43,167 nt of DNA, taken from NCBI GenBank assembly GCA_024638465.1, contig JAHEKF010000004.1, positions 1 to 43,167 of the forward strand, given 5' to 3'. Of the stretch, positions 21,451 through 29,834 are shown one piece after another (positions within the stretch are counted from its first letter, which is position 1; each line of letters opens with the position of its first letter). This DNA is from Rhodospirillaceae bacterium (GTDB lineage Bacteria > Pseudomonadota > Gammaproteobacteria > Steroidobacterales > Rariloculaceae). The position numbers and the translations under genes were made by a program. Below the pieces are notes generated by a model, which was not told the DNA's origin, ran no database searches, and worked only from the letters and a program-made list of their open reading frames with translations.

Positions 21451-24042
21451 TTGAGCGAAGTCGCACCGCATCATTCGCAATACCGCGACGACCGCGGCCA
21501 CCCCATCGGCGTCGTCGGCCTGGTTGTGCTCGTGATTCTTGCATTGCTCTCGGCACCCATCCGCTCGCTCGCTCAAGTGACCGAACTCGAAGGTCTGTCA
21601 ATCCTGGACGCCCTCACGGTTCTCGAAGCCGAGGGATTGCAGTTGATCTACAGCTCCGATCTGGTGCAGCCCTGGATGAGCATTCGCGAACCACGTGAAG
21701 CTCAGGATCCGGCGCAGGCGCTACGCGATTTGCTGACACCGTTCGGGCTAACGACGCAACCCGGGCCAAGCGGGTCGTTGCTGATTGTCCGTGCCGAGAT
21801 CGCTGCCGAAACTCCACTTCAAACCGGCAGTTTGTTCGGCATCGTCAATGAACGCAGCCGGCAGCGCCCGGTCGCAGGTGCAACGGTCACGGTGACGGAA
21901 GCCGGCCGCAGTACCACAACGGACTCGGAAGGCCGGTTCCTGTTTACCGATCTGGATCTCGGCGATTACCGCGTGCTCGTAACTCATCCGGTCTTCGAAC
22001 AGACGACCGCGGATGCGATCGAAGTCGCGGCTCGACAGACGACGATGACGACCTTCGAGATGGGCGTCGCGCAACCTGGTGCGCTCGAAGAGATCGTTGT
22101 CGCAGCCAGTCAGTACCAATTGACCCGATCCGTCAGTGCATCGCATTCACTGCTTACCAGCGAAGACATCGAGTTCCTGCCGGATTTCGGAGACGACGCG
22201 CTAAGAGCCGTTAGCCGCCTTCCCGGAACCACAAGCAACGGCGTGAGCGCACGATCCAATGTCCGCGGTGGTGAAGTTGGCGAGACACTCGTTCGTTTCG
22301 ACAGCCTGAGACTGTACGAGCCGTTTCATTTGAAGGAATTCCAGAGCATCTTCAGTACGGTCGATCCGCGCGTCATCAACTCGATGAACATCTATACCGG
22401 CGGCTTTCCCGCCGCATTCGGCGATCGAATGAGTAGTGTTATCGACGTGGCATCGTTAAACGCGCCAGAAGAACCCTACACAGAAGTCGCTCTGAGTTTT
22501 TTCAACTCTTCGGTACTGAATGCCGGCTCGTTCAATGATGGTGCCGGCGAATGGGTTGCCTCAGTACGAAGAAGCAATCTCGATATTCTCTACGAAAATT
22601 TCAGCGACCAGGCGGGTCAGCCACGCTACCTGGATGCCTTCGCAAAATTCTCCTATGCCGTTGACGATTCGCTGCGCATCACAGGCAACTATCTGTTTTT
22701 CGCAGATGACACGACGCTCGAAGATCTCGATCTTTCTCGCGCGGCTACTGCGGAGGGCGAAGATCGATACCTCTGGCTTCGACTGGACCATACGCCCGGA
22801 CCTGCGTTTTCCGGTGCCACCCTTATCGCTCAATCGAAATTCTCGAACGACAGGAGCGGCTTCACGAACGAGCCTGGCGTCAGCACGGGTTCGCTCGATT
22901 ACCACAGTTCCTTCGCGATCGACTCGATACAGAGTGACTGGACCTGGGCGCCAGACGACACCCTGTTTTTTCAGTTCGGTGGCAGCCTGAGCCACGTCGA
23001 AGGACGGTATTCCTATCGCGACGAAGTCAGCTTCGATCTGCTGTTCAACGTCCCCGGAGCGGCGACGGAGACACAACGAACGAGAGACATCCAAGTTTCA
23101 CCCGAGGGCAACCAGTATTCCTTGTACGCCAGCGCACGCTACAGCCCGACGCCCGATTTCGCTGCGGATTTCGGGCTGCGCTGGGACAAACAAACGCTCG
23201 ATCCCGCGGAGACGGATACGCTCGGACCGCGGCTGGGGTTTCGCTATCGGCTTGCCGATCGAACCTACCTGCGCGGTAGCTGGGGACGTTTCTACCAGTC
23301 CCAGGGCATCAACGAGTTGCAGGTCAATGATGGCGTACAGCAGTTCTTTCGACCGCAGCGTTCGGATCACACGGTCATCGGAATCGAGCACGATTTCCCT
23401 CGCGGCCTCAACTTGCGCATCGAAGCCTACGATAAATACATGCGATCTTTGCGCCCGCGGTACGAGAATCTTCTGAATACACTGATACTGCTACCCGAGC
23501 TGAAGCCCGATCGAGTTCGCATCGATCCTTCGACGGCGCGAGCGCGCGGAGTGGAAATCACGCTCAGTCAACAGCTGAATCAGCCACTGACGTGGTGGTT
23601 CGGCTACAGCAACGCCTGGGTCGAAGATGAGATCGATGGCGTCGAGGTGTTGAGGAGCTGGGACCAGACCCACGCGGTGAGCGCCGGTATGGTATGGGAC
23701 ACGCCGAAATGGAATCTGAGTCTGGCATTCGTTCACCGTACGGGTTGGCCGACCACGCCGGTCTCGCTGGCCCCTTCCAGCGGCGGTGTGCCGCTGGTGG
23801 CGACGTCGGGCAGAAACACCGCGCGACTCGGCGACTACAGATCCCTGGATTTTCGGGTGACGCGTAAACTGGACGTTAAGGGCACATCACTGAATCTGTT
23901 CTTTGAACTCACGAATGCGACAGGCAGAAACAACACCTGCTGCGTCGAATACGAAATCGAGGAAGAGAGCAGCCTGTTCGAAACGAAACACCTCGACTAC
24001 CTGCCCCTGATTCCCTCGGCAGGCTTCGTCTGGAGGTTCTAA
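21451..24042 (+). CDS. TonB-dependent receptor with N-terminal STN signalling domain
   Basis: 863 residues starting at TTG 21451, supported by a GGAGG eight bases upstream. Order: hydrophobic export signal (about 20-41), STN domain (about 45-115: I-L-D-A-L-T-V-L-E-A-E-G-L-Q-L-I-Y-S-S-D-L), carboxypeptidase-regulatory-like domain (about 128-205), plug (about 215-330: R-A-V-S-R-L-P-G-T, N-V-R-G-G-E-V-G-E-T) and a beta-barrel ending in aromatic F (W-R-F). It imports a substrate across the outer membrane with TonB energy and can pass a signal inward through STN to FecR. The substrate is unknown; no iron, heme or sugar gene is adjacent. It is followed by two novel lipoprotein genes in the same direction. 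Confidence 0.92.
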   Translation: MSEVAPHHSQYRDDRGHPIGVVGLVVLVILALLSAPIRSLAQVTELEGLSILDALTVLEAEGLQLIYSSDLVQPWMSIREPREAQDPAQALRDLLTPFGLTTQPGPSGSLLIVRAEIAAETPLQTGSLFGIVNERSRQRPVAGATVTVTEAGRSTTTDSEGRFLFTDLDLGDYRVLVTHPVFEQTTADAIEVAARQTTMTTFEMGVAQPGALEEIVVAASQYQLTRSVSASHSLLTSEDIEFLPDFGDDALRAVSRLPGTTSNGVSARSNVRGGEVGETLVRFDSLRLYEPFHLKEFQSIFSTVDPRVINSMNIYTGGFPAAFGDRMSSVIDVASLNAPEEPYTEVALSFFNSSVLNAGSFNDGAGEWVASVRRSNLDILYENFSDQAGQPRYLDAFAKFSYAVDDSLRITGNYLFFADDTTLEDLDLSRAATAEGEDRYLWLRLDHTPGPAFSGATLIAQSKFSNDRSGFTNEPGVSTGSLDYHSSFAIDSIQSDWTWAPDDTLFFQFGGSLSHVEGRYSYRDEVSFDLLFNVPGAATETQRTRDIQVSPEGNQYSLYASARYSPTPDFAADFGLRWDKQTLDPAETDTLGPRLGFRYRLADRTYLRGSWGRFYQSQGINELQVNDGVQQFFRPQRSDHTVIGIEHDFPRGLNLRIEAYDKYMRSLRPRYENLLNTLILLPELKPDRVRIDPSTARARGVEITLSQQLNQPLTWWFGYSNAWVEDEIDGVEVLRSWDQTHAVSAGMVWDTPKWNLSLAFVHRTGWPTTPVSLAPSSGGVPLVATSGRNTARLGDYRSLDFRVTRKLDVKGTSLNLFFELTNATGRNNTCCVEYEIEEESSLFETKHLDYLPLIPSAGFVWRF

Positions 24043-24102
24043 AAGAAGGATTTCTATCTGATCCGTCGTCACCAGGACACAGGATCATCAGGGAGTCCAA
24101 CA

Positions 24103-25080
24103 ATGAACCCAAAGCCACTCCGGCGGAATCTACAGTTGTGTTCCGCGCTCGTTCTGGTCGCTTGCTCCGGCAGCGCAGCTGCACAGGATTTCGGCTGCAC
24201 AGCCAGCGCGCGCCTGATGCGTTTCGCCTGTTCGAGCGATCTCAGAGACAGTTTTTATACACAAACGGCGCAGTGTCAGGACAGTGCGAATTTCGATGAA
24301 GCCTGCGTAGAGGATGCGCGAGCCGAACTCGACGAAGGCGAAGAAGAATGCAGCGACGTCTTCGAAGCGCGGCTCGATCTCTGCGACGCGCTGGACGACG
24401 CCACCCACGAACCGCCGTTCGGTCCTGCATTCGCATCGAACTTCGTGGACCCGACGGAAATCGGCTCCACCGTCACACCGAATCCGTGGTTTCCGCTGGT
24501 TCCTGGCAATCGCTGGACCTACGATGCCGGCGACGAACTGATCGTGGTCGAAGTGCGGAACCAGACGAAACTGATTCAGGGAATCAACTGCCTTGTAGTG
24601 ACGGACATCGTTTCCGAAGACGGCCAGCTGGTCGAAGACACGGACGACTGGTTCGCGCAGGACGTCGACGGCAACGTCTGGTACTGCGGCGAGATCGCCG
24701 AGAACTATGAACTGTTCGAGGGCGACGATCCCGAAACCGCTGAATTCGTCGACATCGAAGGATCGTGGAAGTCCGGAAGAGACCGCGCCAAAGCCGGGAT
24801 GCTGCTTCCTTTCGAACCGCTGCCCGGGACGATTATTCGACAGGAGGTTCGCTATGGCGACGCCGAGGATGTCATCGAAATCGAGAGCGTTACCGCAACG
24901 GAGAGCGCTCCCGGCGGCGCTTGCAGCGAGACGTGCCTTCGAACCCGCGATTTCACGCCGCTGGATCCGGAGGTCGAGGAAAACAAATTTTACGCGCCGG
25001 GTATCGGTTTGATCGTCGAAATCGATTCCGAGACCGGCGAACGCGTCGAACTCGTGGAGTTCGCAGGAGTCGGATCATGA
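24103..25080 (+). CDS. Ten-cysteine lipoprotein of unknown function, short form
   Basis: 325 residues. The signal ends in a good lipobox, L-V-A-C (Cys21), followed by S-G-S; a signal peptidase I site (A-A-A-Q) is also possible. The mature part has cysteines at 32, 43, 58, 68, 83, 94, 163, 195, 274 and 278. The first six lie in an acidic helical region rich in D-E-G-E-E-E-C. Then comes P-N-P-W-F-P-L-V-P-G-N-R-W-T-Y, a beta-rich domain (D-D-W-F-A-Q-D-V-D-G-N-V-W-Y-C-G-E) and Y-A-P-G-I-G-L-I-V-E near the end. No enzyme motif is recognised. All ten cysteines and most of the sequence recur in the next gene, whose ATG overlaps this TGA (ATGA, 25077-25080). GGGAG precedes ATG 24103. Confidence 0.88.
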   Translation: MNPKPLRRNLQLCSALVLVACSGSAAAQDFGCTASARLMRFACSSDLRDSFYTQTAQCQDSANFDEACVEDARAELDEGEEECSDVFEARLDLCDALDDATHEPPFGPAFASNFVDPTEIGSTVTPNPWFPLVPGNRWTYDAGDELIVVEVRNQTKLIQGINCLVVTDIVSEDGQLVEDTDDWFAQDVDGNVWYCGEIAENYELFEGDDPETAEFVDIEGSWKSGRDRAKAGMLLPFEPLPGTIIRQEVRYGDAEDVIEIESVTATESAPGGACSETCLRTRDFTPLDPEVEENKFYAPGIGLIVEIDSETGERVELVEFAGVGS

Positions 25081-26891
25081 ACAATCCAATGTCCCCCCGA
25101 CGCAAGAGCCCGCTGCTGTTTGCTTCAATCGCTCTCGGCATAGCGGTCGCGGTAGCGATCGCCGGATGCGGAGGCAGCAACAACACGCCACGACCGAGTG
25201 GCCCGAACACCGGCCAGCCGGCGCAGCCCGTCAATATCGAGGGCATCGTGTCGGACGGTCCGGTCGCGGGCGGCACGCTGTTCGTCTTCAGCCGCGACCG
25301 GATCCTGGCCGCTCTGGCAGCGGCGACCGAAAGCACTGATCGGCGCGCAGCGTTGATAGCCGCAGGACCGATAGCGACACTTACGAGAGACTCAGGCGAC
25401 GAAGGCCGCTACTCGATGAGCGTCCCCGGCGAGCATGCCGCTACGTTCGTGTTCGTGGTATTCGACAGCAACGGCGCAGAAGACATGGCGTTCCACGACA
25501 CGCCACCTAATCTCGAGGCGGTCGTCGTCCTGGGTTTTGCCGGTACCACACAACGTGTGAACGTCAGTTTGCATACAACGCTGATTGCCCAGCAGGTGCG
25601 TGCACAGCTCGATCCGGATGGTGACGGCACACCTATCCTGCAAAGCGCCCTTCAGGCCGTCGCGCAGACTGCGCAGACGTCGGTACTCGGCGCCCTTGGA
25701 GAAGACGATCAGGGCCGGCCGCTCTATCCGGGCGGCGCAAGCCCGGTATCGGCAGATGACGACAGCATGATCGACCGGGCGTCCGGCGTCATCGGACTGC
25801 TCATCAGGATGCTCGCGTCTGTTAATGGCATCACGCTGGATCAAGCCGTGGCTGCGCTCGCGGCAGATGCCGGTGATGGAGCCATCGACGGGGTCATCCC
25901 GGCGAATCTCGGGGCGATGGGCGATCTCGCTGCGCATGCAGCCGCCGCGCACGATTTTCGCGCTCGCGGGCGCAGAGACAACCTCGACGTCAATGCCGTC
26001 GGTCCCTGTTCCTCAGCGGCCGTGTCGATGGCGCGCGCCTGTGCAGTCGACCTGATCGACAACGCCTTCGAGCAGCGCGCTTTCTGCGCGGATACAGCCG
26101 ACGATGGAGAACGCGGCGATTGTCTTGCAGAGGTCGACGGCGAGCTCGAAGAAAGCGAAGAAGAGTGCGATGCGATTTTCGAAGCCAGACTGGATCTCTG
26201 CAGCTCGCTTGGAGATGCCGCGCACGATCCAGCGTTCGGTCCGATGTTCATGTCGAACTTCGTCAATCCCCGCAACATCGGAGGAATCGTTCCACCGAAC
26301 CCCTGGTTCCCACTCGTCGTGGGAAATCGCTGGACTTACGAAGGCGACGGAGAAACGATCGTCGTCGAGGTCCGGGACGAGGTGAAACTGATTGACGGCA
26401 TTCCCTGTATCGTCGTCAACGACATCGTGACCGAAGACGGCGTACTGATCGAGGATACGGACGACTGGTACGCACAGGATCTCGACGGCAACGTCTGGTA
26501 TTGCGGCGAGATCGCGTTGAACTACGAATCCTTCGATGGCGACGATCCCGAGGAGCCCGAACTCGTCGATATCGACGGTTCATGGAAGGCCGGGCGCGAC
26601 GGTGCTGAACCCGGCGTGCTGCTGCCATTCGCGCCGGTCCCCGGCGATGTGATTCGGCAGGAAGTTCTCTACGGAGAGGCCGAGGACGCGGTCGAGATCG
26701 ACAGCATCACCGCAACGGAAACCGCCCCGGGCGGCGGCTGTGCCGGTGACTGCCTCAAGACGACGGACTTTACCCCGCTCGAGCCCGATACGCTCGAAAG
26801 CAAGTACTACGCGCCCGGCCTGGGATTGATCGTCGAAGTCGATGAAGAAACCGGCGACCGCGTCGAACTCATGCTTTTCGAATCCGGCTAA
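25077..26891 (+). CDS. Ten-cysteine lipoprotein, long form with extra N-terminal domain
   Basis: 604 residues. The lipobox is I-A-G-C (Cys31), followed by a Pro/Asn/Gly linker. Residues 53-170 begin V-N-I-E-G-I-V-S-D-G-P-V-A-G-G and look like an Ig/CNA-type strand domain. A helical Ala-rich part follows to about 300. From residue 311 to the end the protein is a full paralogue of the preceding gene: its cysteines at 311, 322, 337, 349, 364, 375, 444, 476, 555 and 559 match all ten there, and the N-P-W-F-P-L-V-x-G-N-R-W-T-Y block is kept. Being downstream of the TonB receptor, the pair could be surface substrate-binding partners; that is inference. The start overlaps the previous stop by four bases. 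Confidence 0.88.
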   Translation: MNNPMSPRRKSPLLFASIALGIAVAVAIAGCGGSNNTPRPSGPNTGQPAQPVNIEGIVSDGPVAGGTLFVFSRDRILAALAAATESTDRRAALIAAGPIATLTRDSGDEGRYSMSVPGEHAATFVFVVFDSNGAEDMAFHDTPPNLEAVVVLGFAGTTQRVNVSLHTTLIAQQVRAQLDPDGDGTPILQSALQAVAQTAQTSVLGALGEDDQGRPLYPGGASPVSADDDSMIDRASGVIGLLIRMLASVNGITLDQAVAALAADAGDGAIDGVIPANLGAMGDLAAHAAAAHDFRARGRRDNLDVNAVGPCSSAAVSMARACAVDLIDNAFEQRAFCADTADDGERGDCLAEVDGELEESEEECDAIFEARLDLCSSLGDAAHDPAFGPMFMSNFVNPRNIGGIVPPNPWFPLVVGNRWTYEGDGETIVVEVRDEVKLIDGIPCIVVNDIVTEDGVLIEDTDDWYAQDLDGNVWYCGEIALNYESFDGDDPEEPELVDIDGSWKAGRDGAEPGVLLPFAPVPGDVIRQEVLYGEAEDAVEIDSITATETAPGGGCAGDCLKTTDFTPLEPDTLESKYYAPGLGLIVEVDEETGDRVELMLFESG

Positions 26892-26906
26892 CCTCGAAGG
26901 GCCAGC

Positions 26907-26935
26907 CCGCCGGCGAAGGATCTTACCGCCGGCGG
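26907..26935 (+). terminator. Hairpin after the lipoprotein operon
   Basis: CCGCCGGC (26907-26914) pairs with GCCGGCGG (26928-26935) over a 13-base loop, 15 bases after the stop of the long lipoprotein. No T-tract follows, so termination is uncertain. Confidence 0.45.
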
Positions 26936-26951
26936 ACGTCTCCTGGTCAGT

Positions 26952-27680
26952 ATGAAAGTATTCGTCATCAGTTTGCTCCGATCCGAAGCGCGACGCACCC
27001 ATGTCGATCGACAGCTCAGCGCACAGAGCGTCGATTACCGGTTCTTCGACGCACTTGACGGCAAAGCCGGCTACAAGATCAGCTTCGATAGCTTCGATTC
27101 GACACAATTTATCCTCAGGACCGGAAGGCTCGCCACGCCCGGAGAGATCGGCTGCTTCGCGAGTCACCGGCAACTCTGGCGTCACTGCATGGATCTCGAT
27201 GAACCTGTCCTGATAATGGAGGACGATTTCGATCTGACAGCCGGGTTCTCCTCCGCCGTCACGGAAGCGCGTGCGCTGATCGGGCGCTACGGCTATCTTC
27301 GACTGCAGACCGAGTCGCGCGGCAAGCGCGTCAAACATTCTCAAGCCGGCGATTTTGGCGTGCATTTCTATACGAAGGTGCCTCACGGAGCGGCTGCTTA
27401 CTGCATCAGCCCGAACGTCGCCCGCGCACTCCACCTTTCGAGCGCGATATTGAACGCGCCCGTGGATGTGTTTATCAAAAGCGTCTGGGAGCACCGTCAA
27501 CCGCTGTTCGGCTTATTGCCCTACACGGTACAACCGAATTGGATGGCTCGGCACTCGACGATCGGAGCAAGAGACAAACTGCGGAAGGATCTGCCTCTTC
27601 GCTCCGCCCGCGTCGTCGAGAAGGCCCGCGATCTGACGAGACGGGCACTTTTTAATCGCGGAGCGTTTCTGCGACTATAG
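26952..27680 (+). CDS. Glycosyltransferase family 25 (LPS biosynthesis type)
   Basis: 242 residues. GT25 landmarks are the N-terminal V-F-V-I-S-L-x-R-S-E-A-R-R, the G-E-I-G-C-F-A-S-H-R-x-L-W block (64-76) and the I-M-E-D-D metal/nucleotide motif (88-92). Family members add galactose or related sugars to lipopolysaccharide core or O-chain. No signal peptide, so cytoplasmic, as expected. It is followed within 50 bases by a DUF4159 gene on the same strand, and LPS-related genes lie at 28857-30992 on the other strand. Confidence 0.9.
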   Translation: MKVFVISLLRSEARRTHVDRQLSAQSVDYRFFDALDGKAGYKISFDSFDSTQFILRTGRLATPGEIGCFASHRQLWRHCMDLDEPVLIMEDDFDLTAGFSSAVTEARALIGRYGYLRLQTESRGKRVKHSQAGDFGVHFYTKVPHGAAAYCISPNVARALHLSSAILNAPVDVFIKSVWEHRQPLFGLLPYTVQPNWMARHSTIGARDKLRKDLPLRSARVVEKARDLTRRALFNRGAFLRL

Positions 27681-27714
27681 GCGGGCATTGGCGATCGCGG
27701 CGCAGGCGATTCCT

Positions 27715-27720
27715 TATAAT
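27715..27720 (+). promoter_or_regulatory. TATAAT immediately before the DUF4159 start
   Basis: A consensus -10 hexamer ends six bases before ATG 27727, so transcription would start at or near the initiation codon and give a leaderless mRNA. The only -35-like string (TTGGCG, 27688-27693) is 21 bases away, too far for a standard promoter. Confidence 0.3.
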
Positions 27721-27726
27721 GGACGG

Positions 27727-28542
27727 ATGCGCCTGCCCACCGACCTTTCCGAGAAGTCTTCCGCGCGAGTTGTCTGGCTGCTCACCGTCGCGCTCGCGGT
27801 GCTGGTCGCGCCGGCGACGATTGTCGCGCAAGGCTCAAATCCGGTAGCCGGCCCCGAAGCCGAGTTCCATATGGCGCGGCTGATTTACGATCAGATCGGC
27901 GGTCGCGGTCGAGGCTTTGGTGGCCGTGGTCTCGGCTGGTATGCGATTGATTATCCCGCGGCGGAATACCATCTGACACGCGGTCTCCGCCGCTTGACGA
28001 GACTCGACGTCGCGGAAGACAGCATCCATATACGCAGCCTCGACGACAGAATCTTCGATTATCCGTGGCTGTTCGTGCAGCAGGTCGGCAACTGGCGGCT
28101 GACGGCTGCGGAAGGCGCGATGCTAAGGGAGTACGTACTACGCGGCGGCTTTATGGTCGTGGACGACTTCCATGGTGTGTACGACTGGGCGGTTTTCGTA
28201 GATTCGATACGACTCGTCTTCCCCGACCAGCCGATCATCGACATCCCCGACGACGATACTCTGTTGCATGTGCTTTACGACCTCGACCAGCGTACGCAGA
28301 TACCCGGCCGACGCCATCTTTATTGCGACCCGCGCGGCGAGACAACGGTGCAGCTTCCGGGAGGACCGCCGCGCTGGCGCGGCATCTACGATGACAACGG
28401 CCGGCTGTTGGTGGCGATCAACTACAACATGGATATGGGCGATGCCTGGGAGCATGCCGACGATCCCTGCTACCCGGAGCCGATGACGGCACTGGCGTAC
28501 CGGTTCGGTATCAACTATGTCATCTATGCAATGACACATTGA
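27727..28542 (+). CDS. DUF4159 domain protein, exported
   Basis: 271 residues from ATG 27727; a TTG at 27688 is an alternative. A signal peptide (about residues 12-35, ending I-V-A-Q) is followed by F-H-M-A-R-L-I-Y, a Gly/Arg-rich loop and a DUF4159 core: D-Y-P-A-A-E-Y-H-L-T-R-G-L-R-R-L-T, then D-Y-P-W-L-F-V-Q-Q-V-G-N-W, E-G-A-M-L-R-E-Y-V-L-R-G-G-F-M-V-V-D-D-F-H-G and N-Y-N-M-D-M-G-D-A-W-E. The fold resembles class I glutamine amidotransferase-like ThuA proteins without clear catalysis; activity is unknown. It usually travels with MoxR/DUF58 genes, but none is here. A 22-base gap leads to a small membrane protein. Confidence 0.82.
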   Translation: MRLPTDLSEKSSARVVWLLTVALAVLVAPATIVAQGSNPVAGPEAEFHMARLIYDQIGGRGRGFGGRGLGWYAIDYPAAEYHLTRGLRRLTRLDVAEDSIHIRSLDDRIFDYPWLFVQQVGNWRLTAAEGAMLREYVLRGGFMVVDDFHGVYDWAVFVDSIRLVFPDQPIIDIPDDDTLLHVLYDLDQRTQIPGRRHLYCDPRGETTVQLPGGPPRWRGIYDDNGRLLVAINYNMDMGDAWEHADDPCYPEPMTALAYRFGINYVIYAMTH

Positions 28543-28564
28543 CGTGTTCCCTGTCGCTGACGCT

Positions 28565-28828
28565 ATGAACGACATCCCGCTGTTCTGGATCGCGATCGCG
28601 ATTGTCGCCACCCTGTTCTTTATCGCGCGCCGCAGGCGCAGATCTGCTGGCTCCGGATCCGGGCCGCATCTCGCCGTCAACGTCAACAAGGACCTGCTGA
28701 AAGCCTGCCACGGCGATCGCGCGATGGCCGAGCGCCTGATCAATCTCGAACTGGAGAAGCGCCCGGACCTTTCACCGACGGGCGCTGCGCTCATGGCGCT
28801 TTCGCGCCTGCGCGAAGATAAACGCTAA
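28565..28828 (+). CDS. Small single-pass membrane protein
   Basis: 87 residues from ATG 28565; a GTG at 28544 would add seven. One N-terminal helix (about 4-20) is followed by a basic R-R-R-R-R-S stretch, giving an inside-positive orientation. The rest is a helical cytoplasmic domain (L-L-K-A-C-H-G-D-R-A-M-A-E-R-L-I-N-L-E, then S-P-T-G-A-A-L-M-A-L). No known family is recognised. It follows the DUF4159 gene in the same direction and is probably co-transcribed. Convergent with the Kdo hydroxylase gene. Confidence 0.65.
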   Translation: MNDIPLFWIAIAIVATLFFIARRRRRSAGSGSGPHLAVNVNKDLLKACHGDRAMAERLINLELEKRPDLSPTGAALMALSRLREDKR

Positions 28829-28856
28829 GGTCTTCGCGGTGATTCCGCAGCGGCAG

Positions 28857-29786
28857 CTAGACCCGTGCTTCGCTCGCGGCAGCGAGGATATTGAACGGCG
28901 CATGTTCCGGTAAGCGGCAATTTTCGAGCGGAACCAGAACGGTGGTTGTCAACGCGTATTGACCGGATACGACCGAGTGACTGATTCCGTCCGTGAAAAC
29001 CATCCACGACGAGAGCGGCGGGAAGCGAATCTCGCGATAGCCGCTCTGGTCCCCGCGAAATTCGAGCGACTCCTTCATGTAATTGTGAATCCGCCGCATC
29101 GCGCGATCATAAGGACTCGAGTCGACAACTTTCGCCAGAGGGTAAACTTTGCTCAGACCGCCAACGAATCCGCTGAAGCAATGATCCAGAACGCCTTTCT
29201 TAACGGTAATTCGCTCTCCATTCCCACGTGCAGCGTCCGGAAACGCCGCGTGCGCCTCGAATAAACTGCGGAAGCTGCCTTTCGTTCCCCAGACACGGTC
29301 CCTGTCCGGATGCAGATTCACGAAGAAACGCAGGATGCGATTGCCGTTCGTCGCACCGTAGGCACCCGCGTCAATGTGAACGATCTCGCTGCTCGCGCGT
29401 GGATGAAGACCGCGACCTCCCTCCTCGATGCCGCGGAAACTGCTGGTTCCGAGAGTCCACCCTGGCGCAAGATTCGGCAACTGTCGCGTCAGGAATTCAC
29501 CGACCCTGGAACGATGGTCGCGCAGAATGTCCGTTACTCGGGACGTTATTTCGGGTGACGCATCGAAACCCGGAACCGAGTCGGATTCGGGGTGATAGCT
29601 GATATTTTTCAGCTTCGCCTGGTCGGGAAGCTCGCTCCGCAGGAAATCACAGTCAGCTTCGGTCGGAAGCTCTATCGGGCAGCGTTCGAAAAATACGACG
29701 TCGCTCGATTCCAGCGCAGTCTCTATCTGCGCCGACGTCGCGTCGTCGAATTTATTTAGCGCATAGGCTTGCGGCATCTTCGTCAT
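28857..29786 (-). CDS. kdoO: Kdo hydroxylase (Fe(II)/2-oxoglutarate dioxygenase)
   Basis: 309 residues. The dioxygenase iron ligands can be placed as His137-x-Asp139 (I-V-H-I-D-A-G) and the distal His270 (G-I-S-H-S-V-V-S-G). The stretch R-G-L-H-P-R-A-S-S-E before the H-x-D and the N-G-N-R-I-L-R-F-F-V-N-L block are as I know them from KdoO, which hydroxylates C3 of Kdo in lipopolysaccharide to give Ko, using O2 and 2-oxoglutarate. It sits next to a heptosyltransferase gene on the same strand (48 bases apart), which fits an inner-core LPS role. M1 or M4 could be the true start. Confidence 0.88.
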   Translation of the reverse strand: MTKMPQAYALNKFDDATSAQIETALESSDVVFFERCPIELPTEADCDFLRSELPDQAKLKNISYHPESDSVPGFDASPEITSRVTDILRDHRSRVGEFLTRQLPNLAPGWTLGTSSFRGIEEGGRGLHPRASSEIVHIDAGAYGATNGNRILRFFVNLHPDRDRVWGTKGSFRSLFEAHAAFPDAARGNGERITVKKGVLDHCFSGFVGGLSKVYPLAKVVDSSPYDRAMRRIHNYMKESLEFRGDQSGYREIRFPPLSSWMVFTDGISHSVVSGQYALTTTVLVPLENCRLPEHAPFNILAAASEARV

Positions 29787-29834
29787 CTCTCGTTCGCCGA
29801 TTCGTCCCGCCGAACAAAAACCCTATCAGAAACA

